A DNA stretch of 64,000 bases from Hafnia alvei (GCF_900095695.1 NZ_FMIQ01000057.1:1-64000); one strand, 5' to 3'. Counted from the first letter of the stretch, positions 1 through 10,667 are shown. Numbers and translations: made by a program. The notes: a model not told the origin generated them from the sequence alone.

Positions 1-287
1 TTGGATATCCACCGGAAAAAGTTGATGTTGCTACGGGTAAGGCGTCAGGTTATGGCAATTCAGGTTTCTCTGCGGCGTTGCTGCCGTTCCTTGCCGGATC
101 GGATGCGCAAGCGGTGCAGCGCCAGCGGGTGAAAGATAATCCGCTGGGCGGTGATGCTTATTACAGCTACGTATTAACGCTCTTTGGCCAAGGATGGGAC
201 CAACAACGTTTTCGTTTTAATTTAAAGGGTGAGCTTTTACCTCACTGGGACAGCAGCACATGCGCAAGTACCGCCACTTCTCATTAA
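1..287 (+). CDS. bcsZ: Cellulase BcsZ (endo-1,4-beta-glucanase), C-terminal end
   Basis: Partial gene: the reading frame is open from base 3 at the window edge to TAA at 285-287, giving about 94 residues. The visible part ([14 protein letters not shown] near the start, LTLFGQGWD and [14 protein letters not shown] near the end) matches the C-terminus of BcsZ, the periplasmic GH8 endoglucanase that trims nascent cellulose. The catalytic part lies outside the window. The 3' end overlaps the start of bcsC by 28 bases, as expected in a bcsABZC operon, so the two are probably co-translated. The identification is firm because of the neighbour and the C-terminal motif, but domain integrity cannot be judged here. 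Confidence 0.9.
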   Translation, partial: GYPPEKVDVATGKASGYGNSGFSAALLPFLAGSDAQAVQRQRVKDNPLGGDAYYSYVLTLFGQGWDQQRFRFNLKGELLPHWDSSTCASTATSH

Positions 288-3200
288 GCGGATTGAGTCT
301 CTCGATCGGCTTATCTCTCGCCTCTCTGTCTGGCGCGGGCGTTGCCGCGGATGCGGCTGTTTCGCCAGAACAGTGGTTGCTAGAGCAAATTCGCGTGGGC
401 GAAGCCAGCCATCGTGATGACTTAGTCACGCAATCACTGTATCGCTTAGAACTGATGGATCCAAATAACCCAGACGTGATGGCGGCGCGCATGCGTTTAG
501 CGTTGCGTCAGGGCGATCAGCAGCTTGCGCAACAGCAGTTAGATAAATTGAAAGCGCAGGCTCCGAATTCAGAGGTCTATAAGCAGGCCAAACTGAACAT
601 GTCGCTGACGACGCCGGAAGGCCGTCAGCAGTTGCAGCAGGCACGTTTACTGGCAACCGCTGGCCATGTTCCTGAGGCGGTGCAGGCCTATGATAAATTG
701 TTTGAAGGTACCCCTCCAACCGTTGATTTAGCCGTGGAATATCTGCGTGTCGTTGCGCGTCAGCCGGGTCAGGAAAACAACGTTATTGCCAAATTGGAAG
801 CGTTGAGACAAACCAATCCGGGTAATGGTGAGTTGCGCCGAGCGCTGGCAGGCATGCTTTTGGATACCAACCAAACTCAGAAAGCCTATGCTGTGCTGGA
901 GAAAATGGCAGCAGATAGCAACACGCGCGGAGACGCTGCGGATCTGTGGATGGCTGAAATTAACCGCACTCCTGTCGGTGAGCAAAGCGTTGCGTCCTTA
1001 CAGCGTTATCTGGTGATTTTTGCGCAAGATCCTTCCACCGTTGAAGCGCGCAAGAAGTTAGCCGATCAGCAAAAATTACTCTCCGACCCGGCTTTCATTG
1101 CCCGTTCTCGCGGTTTGGCGATGGTTGACTCTGGCAAAGGCGCAGTGGCGATACCTGAATTGCAGAAGGCATTGGCATCAAGTCCAAATGATTCCGATGT
1201 GCTAGGCGCGCTGGGTCAGGCGTATGCGCGACAGGATAACCGTGCAAAAGCGTTAGAGTATTTCCAACGTGCGTTAAAAGCCGACCCGACCGGTTATGAC
1301 CGCGATAAGTGGATCAGCTTAATTAAAAGTAATCAGTATTGGCTGGCTATCCAATCTGGCGATAAAGCGCTGAAAGCCAATCAGTTGGATGTTGCGCAGC
1401 AGAAATATCAGCAGGCGCGCGGGATTGATAATACGGATAGCTATGCCGTGCTTGGCTTAGGTGATGTCGCAGTTGCGCGTAAAGATGATGCGGGCGCGGA
1501 GCGATTGTATCAACAGGCGTTGCGGCTTGATTCAACCAACAGCAGCGCAGTGCGTGGGTTAGTGAACATTTACCAACGTCAGTCGCCAGAGAAGGCGATG
1601 GCCTATCTGGATCAGCTGCCGCGTAGCCAGCGTAAAGCGATGCAGAGTGCAATCAACGGCATTCAAAGCGATGTATTGCAGCAGCAGGCGCAGGCTCTTG
1701 AACAGCAGCAACAGTGGGCGGGAGCGGCAGATAAACTGCAACAGGCGCTGAAACTTTCACCCAATGACGTATGGCTAACTTACCGCTTGGCTAAAGATCT
1801 GCATGCGGCTGGCCGTACTGATGAAGCCGACCGTGCTTTCAATACCTTAGCACAGCAGCTTCCTGGCGATCCTCAGCAGGTTTATGCGCACGCGCTTTAC
1901 CTATCAGGCACCGATCGCGATCGGGCGGCCTTAGCGCAGGTTGATGGATTACCGAAGGCGAAGTGGGATGCCAATATTCGTGAGCTTTCTGACCGTTTGC
2001 ACTTCAGCGAAACGCTCAAAAAAGCCCAAGACCTGCGTGACGCGGGACATGAAGACGAAGCGATTGCTTACCTACGTCAACAGCCAGCCAATACCCGCAT
2101 CGATTTAACGCTCGCCGATTGGGCATTAGAGCGCGAAGATTATGATGCGGCGCTGGTGGGTTATCGCGATGTGCTAAAACGCGAGCCCGATAATGATTCC
2201 GCTCACCTAGGCGAAATTGAAGCCTTCGTTGCGCAAGGTGAGCTTGAACAAGCTCGCACTCAGCTACAGGCATTGCAGCAGGTTAAACCAGCCGAAGCGC
2301 CAAGCATGAATACCGAACGCCGCGTGGCGGGAGCTTGGGCATCGGTGGGAGACATGGCCAAAGCGCAGGCGATTTTTGATCGTATTACTCCGCAGGCGGC
2401 CAAAGAGCCGGGTCAGGACGGTGCGCTGGTGATGCGCGATGCCGCTCGCTTTGAACAAAAGCAAGGGAACCCTGATAAAGCGGTGGATTATTATCGTGAT
2501 GCGATGGTGTCTTCTGGCATTGCACCAACCAAACCGCAGGATAACGATACTTTCACTCGTCTAACGCGTAACGATGAAAAAGACGATTGGCTTAAGCGTG
2601 GCGTACGTTCCGATGCGGCTGATTTATATCGACAGCAGGATGTGAATGTCACGTTGGATCATGACTATGCACGTTCTAGTGGTACCGGTGGATATTCTGA
2701 TTTAACGGCCAATACCACCATGCTGCAGATGGATGCGCCACTTAATGATGGGCGCATGTTCCTGCGTACCGACGTGGTAAATATGCAGGCGGGTTCCTTT
2801 AAAGGCGGGCCTTATAAAGAGAAATTCGGCACCTGTTACGTCAACGGCTGTCAGTCTGGCAATAGCCAAAACTCAACGGGCGCGAGCCTCTCTGCGGGTT
2901 GGAAAAATGAGCATTGGGAAGGGGATTTCGGCACCACCCCAATGGGCTTCGACGTGGTGGACTGGGTCGGCGGGCTGAGCTATAGCAATGACTGGAACCA
3001 TATTGGCTGGACGGTAAATGCTCACCGTCGTCCGATTTCAAGCTCCTTGTTGGCATTCGGTGGCCAGAAAGACGATCAAACCGGTATCACATGGGGCGGT
3101 GTGCGCCGCACCGGCTTGGGGATCAGCGGTAGTTACGATCGCGGTGAAGCACATGGCGTTTGGGCTGATTTGAGCGCCGATCAATTGACGGGGAAAAACG

Positions 3201-3766
3201 TTGCTGATAACAGCAGCATACGTTGGATGGCCGGATACTATTACAAGCTTATCAACGAAAATAACCGCCGTGTAACCGTAGGCCTGAGCAATATGATTTG
3301 GCACTACGATAAGGATTTGAGCGGATATACGCTGGGGCAAGGCGGTTACTATAGCCCGCAGGAGTATGTTTCCTTTGGTGTACCGGTGAACTATCGCCAA
3401 CGTACTGAAAATTGGTCTTGGGAATTGGGTGGTTCGGTTTCTTGGTCGCATTCGAAAACCGATACAGTCGATCGTTATCCGATTAAGGGTCTGATCCCTG
3501 CCCCGGACAAAGCCAATAATAAGTACACTGATAAATATGACACGGATAGCGGCAGCAGCAGTAGCGGCGTAGGTTATACCCTACGAGCGATTGTTGAACG
3601 CCGAGTGACTTCCAACTGGTTTATCGGTGCGGGCGTAGATATTCAGGAAGCGAAAGACTATACCCCGAGTCACGGTTTGATTTATGTCCGCTATTCAGCG
3701 GCTGGTTGGCAAGGTGATATGGATCTGCCACCGCAGCCATTAACGCCATACGCTGATTTCAAGTAA
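260..3766 (+). CDS. bcsC: Cellulose synthase outer-membrane export protein BcsC
   Basis: The 1168-residue product is close to the roughly 1157 residues usual for enterobacterial BcsC. It has an N-terminal signal peptide (residues 1 to about 29, ending AGVA-A), then a long run of TPR helices to about residue 760 (for example [20 protein letters not shown]), then a C-terminal beta-barrel domain with many Gly/Tyr/Trp strands to the end. By family knowledge the TPR part spans the periplasm and binds the synthase complex, while the barrel lets the cellulose chain cross the outer membrane. It overlaps bcsZ by 28 bases, so it is the last gene of the cellulose operon. An intrinsic terminator follows. 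No frameshift or internal stop is seen, so this component appears intact. Confidence 0.96.
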   Translation: MRKYRHFSLSGLSLSIGLSLASLSGAGVAADAAVSPEQWLLEQIRVGEASHRDDLVTQSLYRLELMDPNNPDVMAARMRLALRQGDQQLAQQQLDKLKAQAPNSEVYKQAKLNMSLTTPEGRQQLQQARLLATAGHVPEAVQAYDKLFEGTPPTVDLAVEYLRVVARQPGQENNVIAKLEALRQTNPGNGELRRALAGMLLDTNQTQKAYAVLEKMAADSNTRGDAADLWMAEINRTPVGEQSVASLQRYLVIFAQDPSTVEARKKLADQQKLLSDPAFIARSRGLAMVDSGKGAVAIPELQKALASSPNDSDVLGALGQAYARQDNRAKALEYFQRALKADPTGYDRDKWISLIKSNQYWLAIQSGDKALKANQLDVAQQKYQQARGIDNTDSYAVLGLGDVAVARKDDAGAERLYQQALRLDSTNSSAVRGLVNIYQRQSPEKAMAYLDQLPRSQRKAMQSAINGIQSDVLQQQAQALEQQQQWAGAADKLQQALKLSPNDVWLTYRLAKDLHAAGRTDEADRAFNTLAQQLPGDPQQVYAHALYLSGTDRDRAALAQVDGLPKAKWDANIRELSDRLHFSETLKKAQDLRDAGHEDEAIAYLRQQPANTRIDLTLADWALEREDYDAALVGYRDVLKREPDNDSAHLGEIEAFVAQGELEQARTQLQALQQVKPAEAPSMNTERRVAGAWASVGDMAKAQAIFDRITPQAAKEPGQDGALVMRDAARFEQKQGNPDKAVDYYRDAMVSSGIAPTKPQDNDTFTRLTRNDEKDDWLKRGVRSDAADLYRQQDVNVTLDHDYARSSGTGGYSDLTANTTMLQMDAPLNDGRMFLRTDVVNMQAGSFKGGPYKEKFGTCYVNGCQSGNSQNSTGASLSAGWKNEHWEGDFGTTPMGFDVVDWVGGLSYSNDWNHIGWTVNAHRRPISSSLLAFGGQKDDQTGITWGGVRRTGLGISGSYDRGEAHGVWADLSADQLTGKNVADNSSIRWMAGYYYKLINENNRRVTVGLSNMIWHYDKDLSGYTLGQGGYYSPQEYVSFGVPVNYRQRTENWSWELGGSVSWSHSKTDTVDRYPIKGLIPAPDKANNKYTDKYDTDSGSSSSGVGYTLRAIVERRVTSNWFIGAGVDIQEAKDYTPSHGLIYVRYSAAGWQGDMDLPPQPLTPYADFK

Positions 3767-3798
3767 TTACTCTATATCGAATCCGGTTCTACCAAGTT

Positions 3799-3843
3799 AA
3801 AAAGGCCCGTATGTACTCTGCATGACGGGCCTTTTGGTTTTTT
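3799..3843 (+). terminator. Intrinsic terminator of the bcs operon
   Basis: AAAAGGCCCGT pairs with ACGGGCCTTTT around a short loop, followed by a T-rich tract (GGTTTTTTG). It lies about 35 bases after the bcsC stop. Confidence 0.9.
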
Positions 3844-3850
3844 GTCGGTG

Positions 3851-3865
3851 TTGAACTGAGTTCAA
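3851..3865. promoter_or_regulatory. Perfect 15-bp palindrome upstream of hmsP/pdeK
   Basis: TTGAACTGAGTTCAA has 7-base arms around a central G, just after the bcsC terminator and about 205 bases upstream of the phosphodiesterase start. The form suits a dimeric repressor or activator site. The binding protein is unknown, and chance cannot be excluded for a site this short. Confidence 0.35.
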
Positions 3866-4070
3866 TTTGGCGTTAAAAATGGTGCAAAATGCATCGACGT
3901 CACCCGATTATGCTTAAATACGTGTAATTGTTTGTGAAAGAATTCGGCTTAAGGGTTAAAAACAGATGTGATCAAGTATACTCTGGCTGGGTCAATGGGG
4001 TGTTTAGCTAACAGTATCCCCCACGTATTGGATTCTTATTGTTTAAATTAGATGTTATCGGAGAGACAGT

Positions 4071-6080
4071 TTGCGAGTCAGTCGTTCCTTAACGATCAAA
4101 CAAATGGCAATGGTGTCGGTTGTGGCGCTCATTACGATTTGTATTTTTGTCGTGATTCAGCTGTTCCATTTTGTGGACCAGCGTAAGGAGGACTACGTCC
4201 AGCAACTGGAGAATTTGGCCCATTCGGTACGTGAGCCGCTTTCTGAAGCCATGTTGAATATGGACGCGGTGAGAGCCCAAAAAATTCTCGATAGCCTAGT
4301 CCCCATCGGTATTCTGAGCCGTGCCGACGTGATGTTGCCCAATGAGCTTCAGGCGCTTAAAGGCCGTTTTCCTCAAGAGCGAGCCGTTCCTGAAGCGGTG
4401 ATGAAGATTTTCGATCTGCCTGTCCAGGTTTCGATGCCGCTTTACGGCATTGAACGCAATATCGCGGCGCGGCAGCCGTCGTCTTATCTCGTTTTACAGG
4501 CCGATTCATTCCGCATTTATCAGTTTATTTTGTCGACGCTGTCTACCATGGTATCGACCTATCTTTTGCTGGCTTTGATTCTTACCGTTGCTATTAGCTG
4601 GTGTATGAATCGGCTGCTGGTGTACCCGTTGCGCGCGCTGGCACAAGAGTTGCGCAGCATGCCGCTCGATACCCCCAATTTTCATCAGCTTACGCCGCCG
4701 CCGTCGCACGGAGATGATGAACTGGGCTTATTGGTGCGCAACTATAATCGTAATCAGCAGGCGTTAGAAAAAGCTCATCAGGCGATGAGCCGTATGTCTA
4801 CGCATAATCCTCTGACCCATCTGCCGAATATGACGCTGTTTATTCCTTTGTTGGAACAGCATTTATTGGTTTGCCGCAAAGAGAATTCAGGCATCGTTGT
4901 GATCAATATCGGCACATTGCAAGAAGCGATGGGGGTGTTGGATACCACACAGCGCGATGCGTTACTGACGTCATTAGTTTGCCGGTTGAAAGAGTGCGTG
5001 AGCGAAGCCGATATGTTGGCTCAGGTTAATCAGGATCGCTTTGTAGTGCTGGTTCGAAACGTTGAAATGCCACACTCGCTGATGCTATTGGCGAAAAACC
5101 TGATGGACTCCATCACGCGGCCGCTTGATTTAGAAACGGTGGCGCTACGGCCCACGGCAAGCATTGGGATTTCGTTTTACCAGCCAAACGCAGAGGAGAC
5201 GATTGATGCCAAGAAAGAGGCCGAGCTTCTCTTAAGTCAGGCAAGTTCAGCCATGAATATGGCGATGCGAGAAGGCAAAAATCAAACCCTATTCTTTGAA
5301 CCAATGCTGGCTCGCAAGGCTAAAGAGCGGTTGACCAAAGAAACAGAGATTATGAAAGCGCTCACCCAAGGTGATTTCTCTCTCTATCTCCAACCGCAAA
5401 TTGATTTGCGTTCGGGGCGCTTGGCGGGGGCAGAAGCGTTGATCCGCTGGAATCGCAAAGACGGCGAACTAACTTTACCTTCTGAATTTATCCCGTTGGC
5501 GGAAGAAATCGGTGGAATAGAGGCGCTGGATGAGTGGGTGATTAGCGAGTCGATGAAGATATTGTCGGCTTGGCAAAAGCAGAATATCGGCGTGCCGATT
5601 TCGCTGAATGTTTCAGGTATTCAGATTGCTAATCTCAGCTACGTTGAACTGCTGGAAAAAATGTTGCTAGAGTACCAACTCGATCCGCACATGCTGCATC
5701 TTGAGGTAACGGAAACGGCGTATATCAGCAATATGGAACAGGCTGCAGAGATGTTGGCGCGTTTGCGCAAAATCGGTATTAAGATTGCTTTGGATGATTT
5801 TGGTATGGGCTACGCTGGCTTGAACTACTTGCAGCATCTGCCGGTGGATATTATTAAAATCGACAAAAACTTTGTTGACCAGATCCCTGCCGATGACGCT
5901 TTAGTGCGTATTGTGGCGTCTATTGCCGATGTGCTGGCGTTAGACGTGGTGGCCGAGGGCGTAGAATCACATGCGCAATGCGAGTGGTTGCTTGCACACG
6001 GTATCTACTATGCGCAAGGTTACTGGTTCTCTCCTGCGTTACCGCAGGAAGAGTTTGAGAGAAAGTATTTTCTTATCTAA
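4071..6080 (+). CDS. pdeK: HmsP/PdeK-type c-di-GMP phosphodiesterase with degenerate GGDEF
   Basis: Membrane regulator of 669 residues. TM1 is at about 10-32, a periplasmic sensor segment at about 33-155, TM2 at about 155-178, a HAMP-like linker to about 235, a GGDEF-family domain at about 240-410 and an EAL domain at about 420-665. The EAL motif is intact (AEALIRW, E near 455) and so is the downstream DDFGMGYAGL motif, so c-di-GMP hydrolysis is expected. The GGDEF signature is replaced by NQDRF (near 320), so no cyclase activity is expected. The start is TTG at 4071, chosen because GGAGAG (4060-4065) sits 5 bases upstream. The gene is next to bcsC, as yhjK is in E. coli. HmsP-type proteins lower c-di-GMP and restrain biofilm matrix production. 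Confidence 0.9.
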   Translation: MRVSRSLTIKQMAMVSVVALITICIFVVIQLFHFVDQRKEDYVQQLENLAHSVREPLSEAMLNMDAVRAQKILDSLVPIGILSRADVMLPNELQALKGRFPQERAVPEAVMKIFDLPVQVSMPLYGIERNIAARQPSSYLVLQADSFRIYQFILSTLSTMVSTYLLLALILTVAISWCMNRLLVYPLRALAQELRSMPLDTPNFHQLTPPPSHGDDELGLLVRNYNRNQQALEKAHQAMSRMSTHNPLTHLPNMTLFIPLLEQHLLVCRKENSGIVVINIGTLQEAMGVLDTTQRDALLTSLVCRLKECVSEADMLAQVNQDRFVVLVRNVEMPHSLMLLAKNLMDSITRPLDLETVALRPTASIGISFYQPNAEETIDAKKEAELLLSQASSAMNMAMREGKNQTLFFEPMLARKAKERLTKETEIMKALTQGDFSLYLQPQIDLRSGRLAGAEALIRWNRKDGELTLPSEFIPLAEEIGGIEALDEWVISESMKILSAWQKQNIGVPISLNVSGIQIANLSYVELLEKMLLEYQLDPHMLHLEVTETAYISNMEQAAEMLARLRKIGIKIALDDFGMGYAGLNYLQHLPVDIIKIDKNFVDQIPADDALVRIVASIADVLALDVVAEGVESHAQCEWLLAHGIYYAQGYWFSPALPQEEFERKYFLI

Positions 6081-6373
6081 AGATTACGCTTAGTAAACAA
6101 CTGATTATGGCCAGTTCGCTGGCCATCCTTCCATAAAAATCCCTTCCCTTTGTAGTGATAACCCTTTTTTCGTTGCGGGTTTGATACGTTTCAGCTCTTA
6201 AAAATGATAAAATTTGGTTACTAATTACAACATTGCATTTCCATATTGTTACGCCGGTGTTATTTTGCGTCCAACGCAGTACAGAGTCATAAAGGATGGT
6301 TGTACCGAGTGTAACCCCCGCCTTTAGTGCGTTGTATCTGATGCGTGCGTACCCGATAAGGAAGTGTATAAAT

Positions 6374-7657
6374 ATGAAAAAAAACCTCTTTAAAAGCCTC
6401 TATTTCCAGGTGTTATTAGCTATCTCTCTGGGGATATTACTAGGCCATTTCTACCCTGACCTCGGCGCACAGATGAAACCTCTGGGCGACGGATTCGTTA
6501 AACTGATCAAAATGATTATTGCTCCAGTTATCTTCTGTACGGTGGTGACTGGGATTGCTGGTATGGAAAGCATGAAGGCCGTTGGTCGTACCGGCGCGAT
6601 TGCTTTGCTTTACTTCGAAGTAGTGAGCACCATTGCTCTGATTATTGGCTTGGTGATCGTGAATATCGTCCAACCGGGCGCGGGGATGAACGTCGATCCC
6701 GCCGCGTTGGATGCCAAAGCGGTGGCGGTCTATGCCGATCAGGCTGCGCAACAAGGCTTGGTTGCTTTCGTCATGGATATTATCCCGGGTAGCGTCATCG
6801 GTGCCTTTGCGAGTGGGAATATCCTTCAGGTTCTGCTGTTTGCCGTGATGTTTGGTTTCGCACTGCATCATCTGGGCGAGAAAGGACAGATGATGTTTAA
6901 CTTCATCGACAGCTTCTCGAAAGTCATTTTCGGCATCATTAATATGATTATGAAACTGGCTCCAATCGGTGCATTCGGTGCGATGGCCTTTACCATTGGT
7001 AAATATGGCGTTGGAACGCTGGTGCAACTGGGACAGTTAATTATCTGCTTCTATATCACCTGTGTGCTGTTCGTGGTGTTTGTGCTGGGCTCCATCGCCA
7101 AGGCCACCGGATTCAGTATTTTCCGTTTCATTGCCTACATCAAAGAAGAGCTGCTGATTGTATTAGGGACTTCCTCATCTGAATCTGCACTGCCGCGCAT
7201 GCTGGATAAGATGGAGAAAGTAGGCTGTAAGAAATCGGTTGTGGGGTTAGTGATACCAACAGGATACTCATTTAACCTTGATGGCACCTCGATTTACCTG
7301 ACCATGGCGGCGGTGTTTATTGCGCAGGCAACCAACTCACACATGGATATCTGGCATCAAATTACCTTATTGGTGGTTCTGTTGCTGTCATCGAAAGGGG
7401 CCGCAGGTGTAACCGGAAGTGGATTTATCGTACTGGCTGCCACCATTTCCGCGGTAGGGCATCTACCGGTAGCGGGTTTGGCGCTGATTTTAGGCATCGA
7501 CCGTTTTATGTCTGAAGCGCGTGCGTTGACGAATCTGATTGGTAACGGCGTTGCGACTATTGTGGTTGCGAAGCGTGTTCGCCAGCTAGATGAAAAACAA
7601 ATGAAGGCGGTTTTAGGTAAAAAAGACCGTAACGCAGCTCAAACACAGACCTTATAA
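6374..7657 (+). CDS. dctA: C4-dicarboxylate:cation symporter DctA
   Basis: The 427-residue inner-membrane protein belongs to the dicarboxylate/amino acid:cation (DAACS) symporter family and has the usual DctA length. The diagnostic re-entrant loops are visible: [12 protein letters not shown], and the TM7 motif [13 protein letters not shown]. It imports succinate, fumarate, malate and aspartate under aerobic growth. The frame is open further upstream (to 6296), but ATG 6374 is chosen because AAGGAAG lies 9 bases before it and the protein then begins [12 protein letters not shown], like E. coli DctA. It is a single transcription unit between pdeK and yhjJ, as in E. coli, with its own terminator downstream. 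The 290-base upstream region holds no CRP site that I can point to. Confidence 0.96.
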   Translation: MKKNLFKSLYFQVLLAISLGILLGHFYPDLGAQMKPLGDGFVKLIKMIIAPVIFCTVVTGIAGMESMKAVGRTGAIALLYFEVVSTIALIIGLVIVNIVQPGAGMNVDPAALDAKAVAVYADQAAQQGLVAFVMDIIPGSVIGAFASGNILQVLLFAVMFGFALHHLGEKGQMMFNFIDSFSKVIFGIINMIMKLAPIGAFGAMAFTIGKYGVGTLVQLGQLIICFYITCVLFVVFVLGSIAKATGFSIFRFIAYIKEELLIVLGTSSSESALPRMLDKMEKVGCKKSVVGLVIPTGYSFNLDGTSIYLTMAAVFIAQATNSHMDIWHQITLLVVLLLSSKGAAGVTGSGFIVLAATISAVGHLPVAGLALILGIDRFMSEARALTNLIGNGVATIVVAKRVRQLDEKQMKAVLGKKDRNAAQTQTL

Positions 7658-7697
7658 CCCTCCTATTCCTCGGTTTTTGTTACCGAACATGACGGAT

Positions 7698-7733
7698 TGC
7701 CCCCATTCGCTTGATGCGAGCGGGGGCATCTTT
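7698..7733 (+). terminator. Intrinsic terminator after dctA
   Basis: TGCCCCC pairs with GGGGGCA, with an inner TCGC/GCGA stem, followed by TCTTTATAAT. It lies 41 bases past the dctA stop. Confidence 0.8.
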
Positions 7734-8010
7734 ATAATGTGCCCATTCATTTCTACAACAACTCATTCGTCATACTTTCGGCTTCAGATGCGCCAGCGAT
7801 CCTGACTTGCGACCTTCCTGAGCCTTTTGTTGTCTGGTGTCGCTGTTGTTTAGAACTTTTTTTCTCTCTGTCGGGTGACATAATCCCACTCTTGTGGTCT
7901 AAAAATCGATGCTTGACTCATCGCGTTGAGTTAGCCGTTTTTACAGGCCAGATGGGTTATCTTCCTCAGGGGAATTCGCACATTTTTGTCAGTATTTAGT
8001 AGGGGTTCAC
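7734..8010. other. Intergenic region between dctA and yhjJ
   Basis: The region must carry the yhjJ promoter, but I see no clear -35/-10 pair or operator. An 86-codon frame (7739-7999) is open here, but it has no ribosome binding site and an unconvincing composition, and I do not call it a gene. A short ribosome-binding sequence (TAGGGG) precedes yhjJ at 8000-8005. Confidence 0.4.
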
Positions 8011-9549
8011 ATGCAAGGCACCAAAATTCGGCTCATGGTTGGTGGATTGTTGTTGGCGGCGGCCAGCAGCTCTGTGCATTCTGAAGCACTACAGCCCGAT
8101 CCCGCGTGGCAGGAAGGAAAACTGGATAATGGTTTTTCATGGCAATTGTTAGCCACACCACAGCGTCCATCCGATCGGATTGAGTTGCGTATGATAGTGA
8201 GCACTGGCTCACTTGTAGAATCAAATCAGCAGGTGGGCTTTGCCCATCTGTTGCCGCGTTTAGCATTAACACATAGCGATAATTTTACCGCGAGCCAGCT
8301 TCAATCGTTCTGGCAACAAAGTATCGACCCTCAGCGCCCGTTACCTCCGGCGGTGAGTTCTTATGATTACACCGCATACAATTTAAGCTTGCCGAATAAC
8401 CGCCCTGAGCTGCTGAAAGAGGCGTTGCTGTGGCTGGCGAATACCGCGGGTAAGTTGAATATTGATAGCAATACGGTGATTAGCGCTCTGCAATCCCCAG
8501 AAAATTTAGTGGCGACGCTGCCTTCCGATGCTAACGATCCTTTGTGGCGTCTTCGTCTCAAAGGCTCAACGATGCTTGGGCATGAGCCTGGTCAAGGGCC
8601 AAACCGTCCGGTAGATACTCAGTCGTTGAAGGCCTTTTATCAGCAGTGGTATACGCCAGATGCAATGACGCTTTACGTGGTCGGTAACGTTGATTCCCGC
8701 TCCCTGAGCGAGCAGATCAATAAAGCTTTTGCCGATCTGAAAGGCAAACGTGAAACGCCAGCAACCTTACCAACGCTGGCTCCGCTGCCGACTACGCCGA
8801 TTAACCTGATTGCCGAGAACGCACAGCAGGACACGCTGTCGATCACGTGGGATGTGCCTTGGCAGCCAATTCGCGATTCTCAGGTTCTTCAGCGCTATTG
8901 GAAAAGTGATTTCGCTCGCGAAGCGCTGTTCAGCCATTTACAGCAGGTATTGGCAAACAGCGATCTGAAAGGGGCGGTCAATCTGATGTTTGATTGTCAG
9001 GTGCAATATCAGCGTTCTCAGTGCGCTATCCATCTGTCGACTACGCAGGCCAATCTGAATAAAGCCCTGAGCTTTATCGCCACGGAAATGTCTGCGGTGC
9101 ATGATGACGGCGTTACGCAGCAAGAATTTGATACCATGATTGCGCAGAAGAAAGATCAGCTAACCAAACTGTTTGCGACTTATGCGCGCACGGACACCGA
9201 TGTTCTGATGAGCCAGCGTTTGCGTTCGCAGCAAAGCGGCGTGGTAGATATTTCTCCTGAAACCTACCAAAAGCTGCGTCAGAGTTTCTTAGCAACGTTG
9301 ACTTTGGATGATTTGAATCAGGAGCTGCATAACCAGCTTTCTCGTGAACCAACGCTGATTCTGCGCCAGCCGCGTGGTGAACCCGAGGAAAACGTGAAAG
9401 CGTTACGTGATGTCTACAACAATACCATGGGACTGAATATGGAAGATGCCTCGGCGGCAGGTGATGCGGTGCCGGAAGATGCTTCATCTTCTGCAACCGC
9501 ACCACAGGCGGATCCGGCGGCAAAAGAAGAGCCAATTTCAGCTCAGTAG
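8011..9549 (+). CDS. yhjJ: YhjJ, M16 (pitrilysin) family protein lacking the zinc motif
   Basis: The 512-residue protein has a signal peptide (about 1-24, AASSSVHSEA) and an M16 peptidase fold, with an N-terminal half, an inner domain (YTPDAMTLYVVGNVD) and a low-complexity Ala/Asp/Glu/Pro tail after about 480. The zinc-binding HxxEH motif of active pitrilysins is degenerate. At the matching place the sequence is GFAHLLPRL, keeping His79 but with Pro82 and Arg83 in place of Glu and His, so the protein is probably not a peptidase. Periplasmic location is inferred from the signal peptide. The position between dctA and kdgK matches E. coli yhjJ. The function is unknown; a chaperone-like or binding role would fit a dead M16 fold but is speculation. 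Confidence 0.88.
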   Translation: MQGTKIRLMVGGLLLAAASSSVHSEALQPDPAWQEGKLDNGFSWQLLATPQRPSDRIELRMIVSTGSLVESNQQVGFAHLLPRLALTHSDNFTASQLQSFWQQSIDPQRPLPPAVSSYDYTAYNLSLPNNRPELLKEALLWLANTAGKLNIDSNTVISALQSPENLVATLPSDANDPLWRLRLKGSTMLGHEPGQGPNRPVDTQSLKAFYQQWYTPDAMTLYVVGNVDSRSLSEQINKAFADLKGKRETPATLPTLAPLPTTPINLIAENAQQDTLSITWDVPWQPIRDSQVLQRYWKSDFAREALFSHLQQVLANSDLKGAVNLMFDCQVQYQRSQCAIHLSTTQANLNKALSFIATEMSAVHDDGVTQQEFDTMIAQKKDQLTKLFATYARTDTDVLMSQRLRSQQSGVVDISPETYQKLRQSFLATLTLDDLNQELHNQLSREPTLILRQPRGEPEENVKALRDVYNNTMGLNMEDASAAGDAVPEDASSSATAPQADPAAKEEPISAQ

Positions 9550-9579
9550 ATTTCAGTAAGGCGGTTAACTCTGTGATTT

Positions 9580-9611
9580 CCCATCCTTTCCCTTGATCGG
9601 GGAAGGATGGG
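9580..9611. terminator. Hairpin between convergent yhjJ and kdgK
   Basis: CCCATCCTTTCCC and GGGGAAGGATGGG form a 13-base stem (one G:U pair) with a 6-base loop. It sits between two convergent genes and probably terminates both, though neither side has a strong T-run. Confidence 0.65.
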
Positions 9612-9625
9612 GCATAGAAAGGTTA

Positions 9626-10570
9626 TTAGCGAGGCATGGCTTCCTGCGGGATGATGGCCCCACGGTACTGAATGACGGTGCTGGCGGTTTGATGTCCACG
9701 CTGTGCCGATGCGGCTGGTGTTCCGCCACGCAGACGAACAGCTAAGTAACCGGCGCTGAATGAGTCACCCGCTGCGGTGGTATCAACCACCTTTTCTTTT
9801 GGTAGTTTAACCGCGGGCACGTCTACGGTTTGGCCATCGACTGAAACAATACAAGAATCAGCGCCGCGTTTAATCACCACCTCACTCACGCCTAGTGCAT
9901 GGGTGCGTGCAATGACCTCATCAGCGGTTTTTTGCCCCCACAGCAGATCTTCATCATCCAACGTTAAGAAGGCGATATCGGTGCAGGCCAGCATTGCGGT
10001 ATAGGCTGCCTGTGTTTGTTCGACGCTCTGCCACAGACGTGGACGGTAGTTATTATCAAAAATAACTTTGCCCCCGTTGGCGCGACAGCGCTTTAATAAA
10101 GTGAGTAAGCGCTCACGACTTTCCTCGTTGAGGATAGCAAGGCTAATTCCGCTGAGATACAGATAATCAAACTGCGCTAATTGGTCACAAATCGCATCGG
10201 CTTTTTCGCCGTCTAGCCAATAGCGTGCAGCGGCATCGTTGCGCCAGTAGTAAAAGGTGCGTTCGCCGTTGGCGTCGGTTTCAATAAAATAGAGGCCGGG
10301 AAGTTTGTTGTCCAAGCGCTGGGTTAACTCCGTTTTTACCCCTTCACGCTGCCACGCATCCAACATTTCGTTGCTGAACGTATCTGTACCTAACGCGGTG
10401 ACATAGTGCACGGCTAGCTCATGTTCAGGCACCTGACGTGAAAGATAAACCGAGGTATTCAGCGTATCGCCACCAAAGCCACGGGAAAGATCCGCACCTT
10501 TTTGCGACAGTTCAATCATACATTCGCCGATGACGGCAATTTTTGCATTGGAATGGGAAGCAATGGTCAT
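9626..10570 (-). CDS. kdgK: 2-dehydro-3-deoxygluconokinase
   Basis: The 314-residue PfkB-family sugar kinase phosphorylates KDG to KDPG, feeding hexuronate and pectin breakdown products into the Entner-Doudoroff aldolase. The N-terminal motif GECMIELS and the sugar-binding Gly-rich GFGGDTLN (about 31-38) are present. The C-terminal PfkB signature DTTAAGDSFSAGYL (about 263 on) carries the catalytic base Asp269. Length and location between yhjJ and pdeH match E. coli kdgK. A palindromic site resembling the KdgR operator lies about 80 bases upstream of the start, so induction by KDG through KdgR is likely. The gene appears monocistronic. Confidence 0.95.
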   Translation of the reverse strand: MTIASHSNAKIAVIGECMIELSQKGADLSRGFGGDTLNTSVYLSRQVPEHELAVHYVTALGTDTFSNEMLDAWQREGVKTELTQRLDNKLPGLYFIETDANGERTFYYWRNDAAARYWLDGEKADAICDQLAQFDYLYLSGISLAILNEESRERLLTLLKRCRANGGKVIFDNNYRPRLWQSVEQTQAAYTAMLACTDIAFLTLDDEDLLWGQKTADEVIARTHALGVSEVVIKRGADSCIVSVDGQTVDVPAVKLPKEKVVDTTAAGDSFSAGYLAVRLRGGTPAASAQRGHQTASTVIQYRGAIIPQEAMPR

Positions 10571-10648
10571 GAAGGAAAGCCTGTTTTATTGAGGTCGTAA
10601 AAACGCAGTTATCTTAGTTTCCCCGTTGGAAAACTCAGCGTCAATATA

Positions 10649-10667
10649 AATAAAACAGTGTTCTATT
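10649..10667. promoter_or_regulatory. KdgR-like operator upstream of kdgK
   Basis: AATAAAACAGTGTTCTATT is a 19-base palindrome (one mismatch) centred on G10658. It resembles the AT-rich AAAAC/GTTTT-type operators of the IclR-family repressor KdgR and lies 79 bases upstream of the kdgK start. The match to the consensus is from memory. Confidence 0.6.

Noticed and set aside
7739-7999. 86-codon ORF between dctA and yhjJ
   Set aside because: No ribosome binding site, no recognisable domain, and it lies right in the terminator and promoter region.
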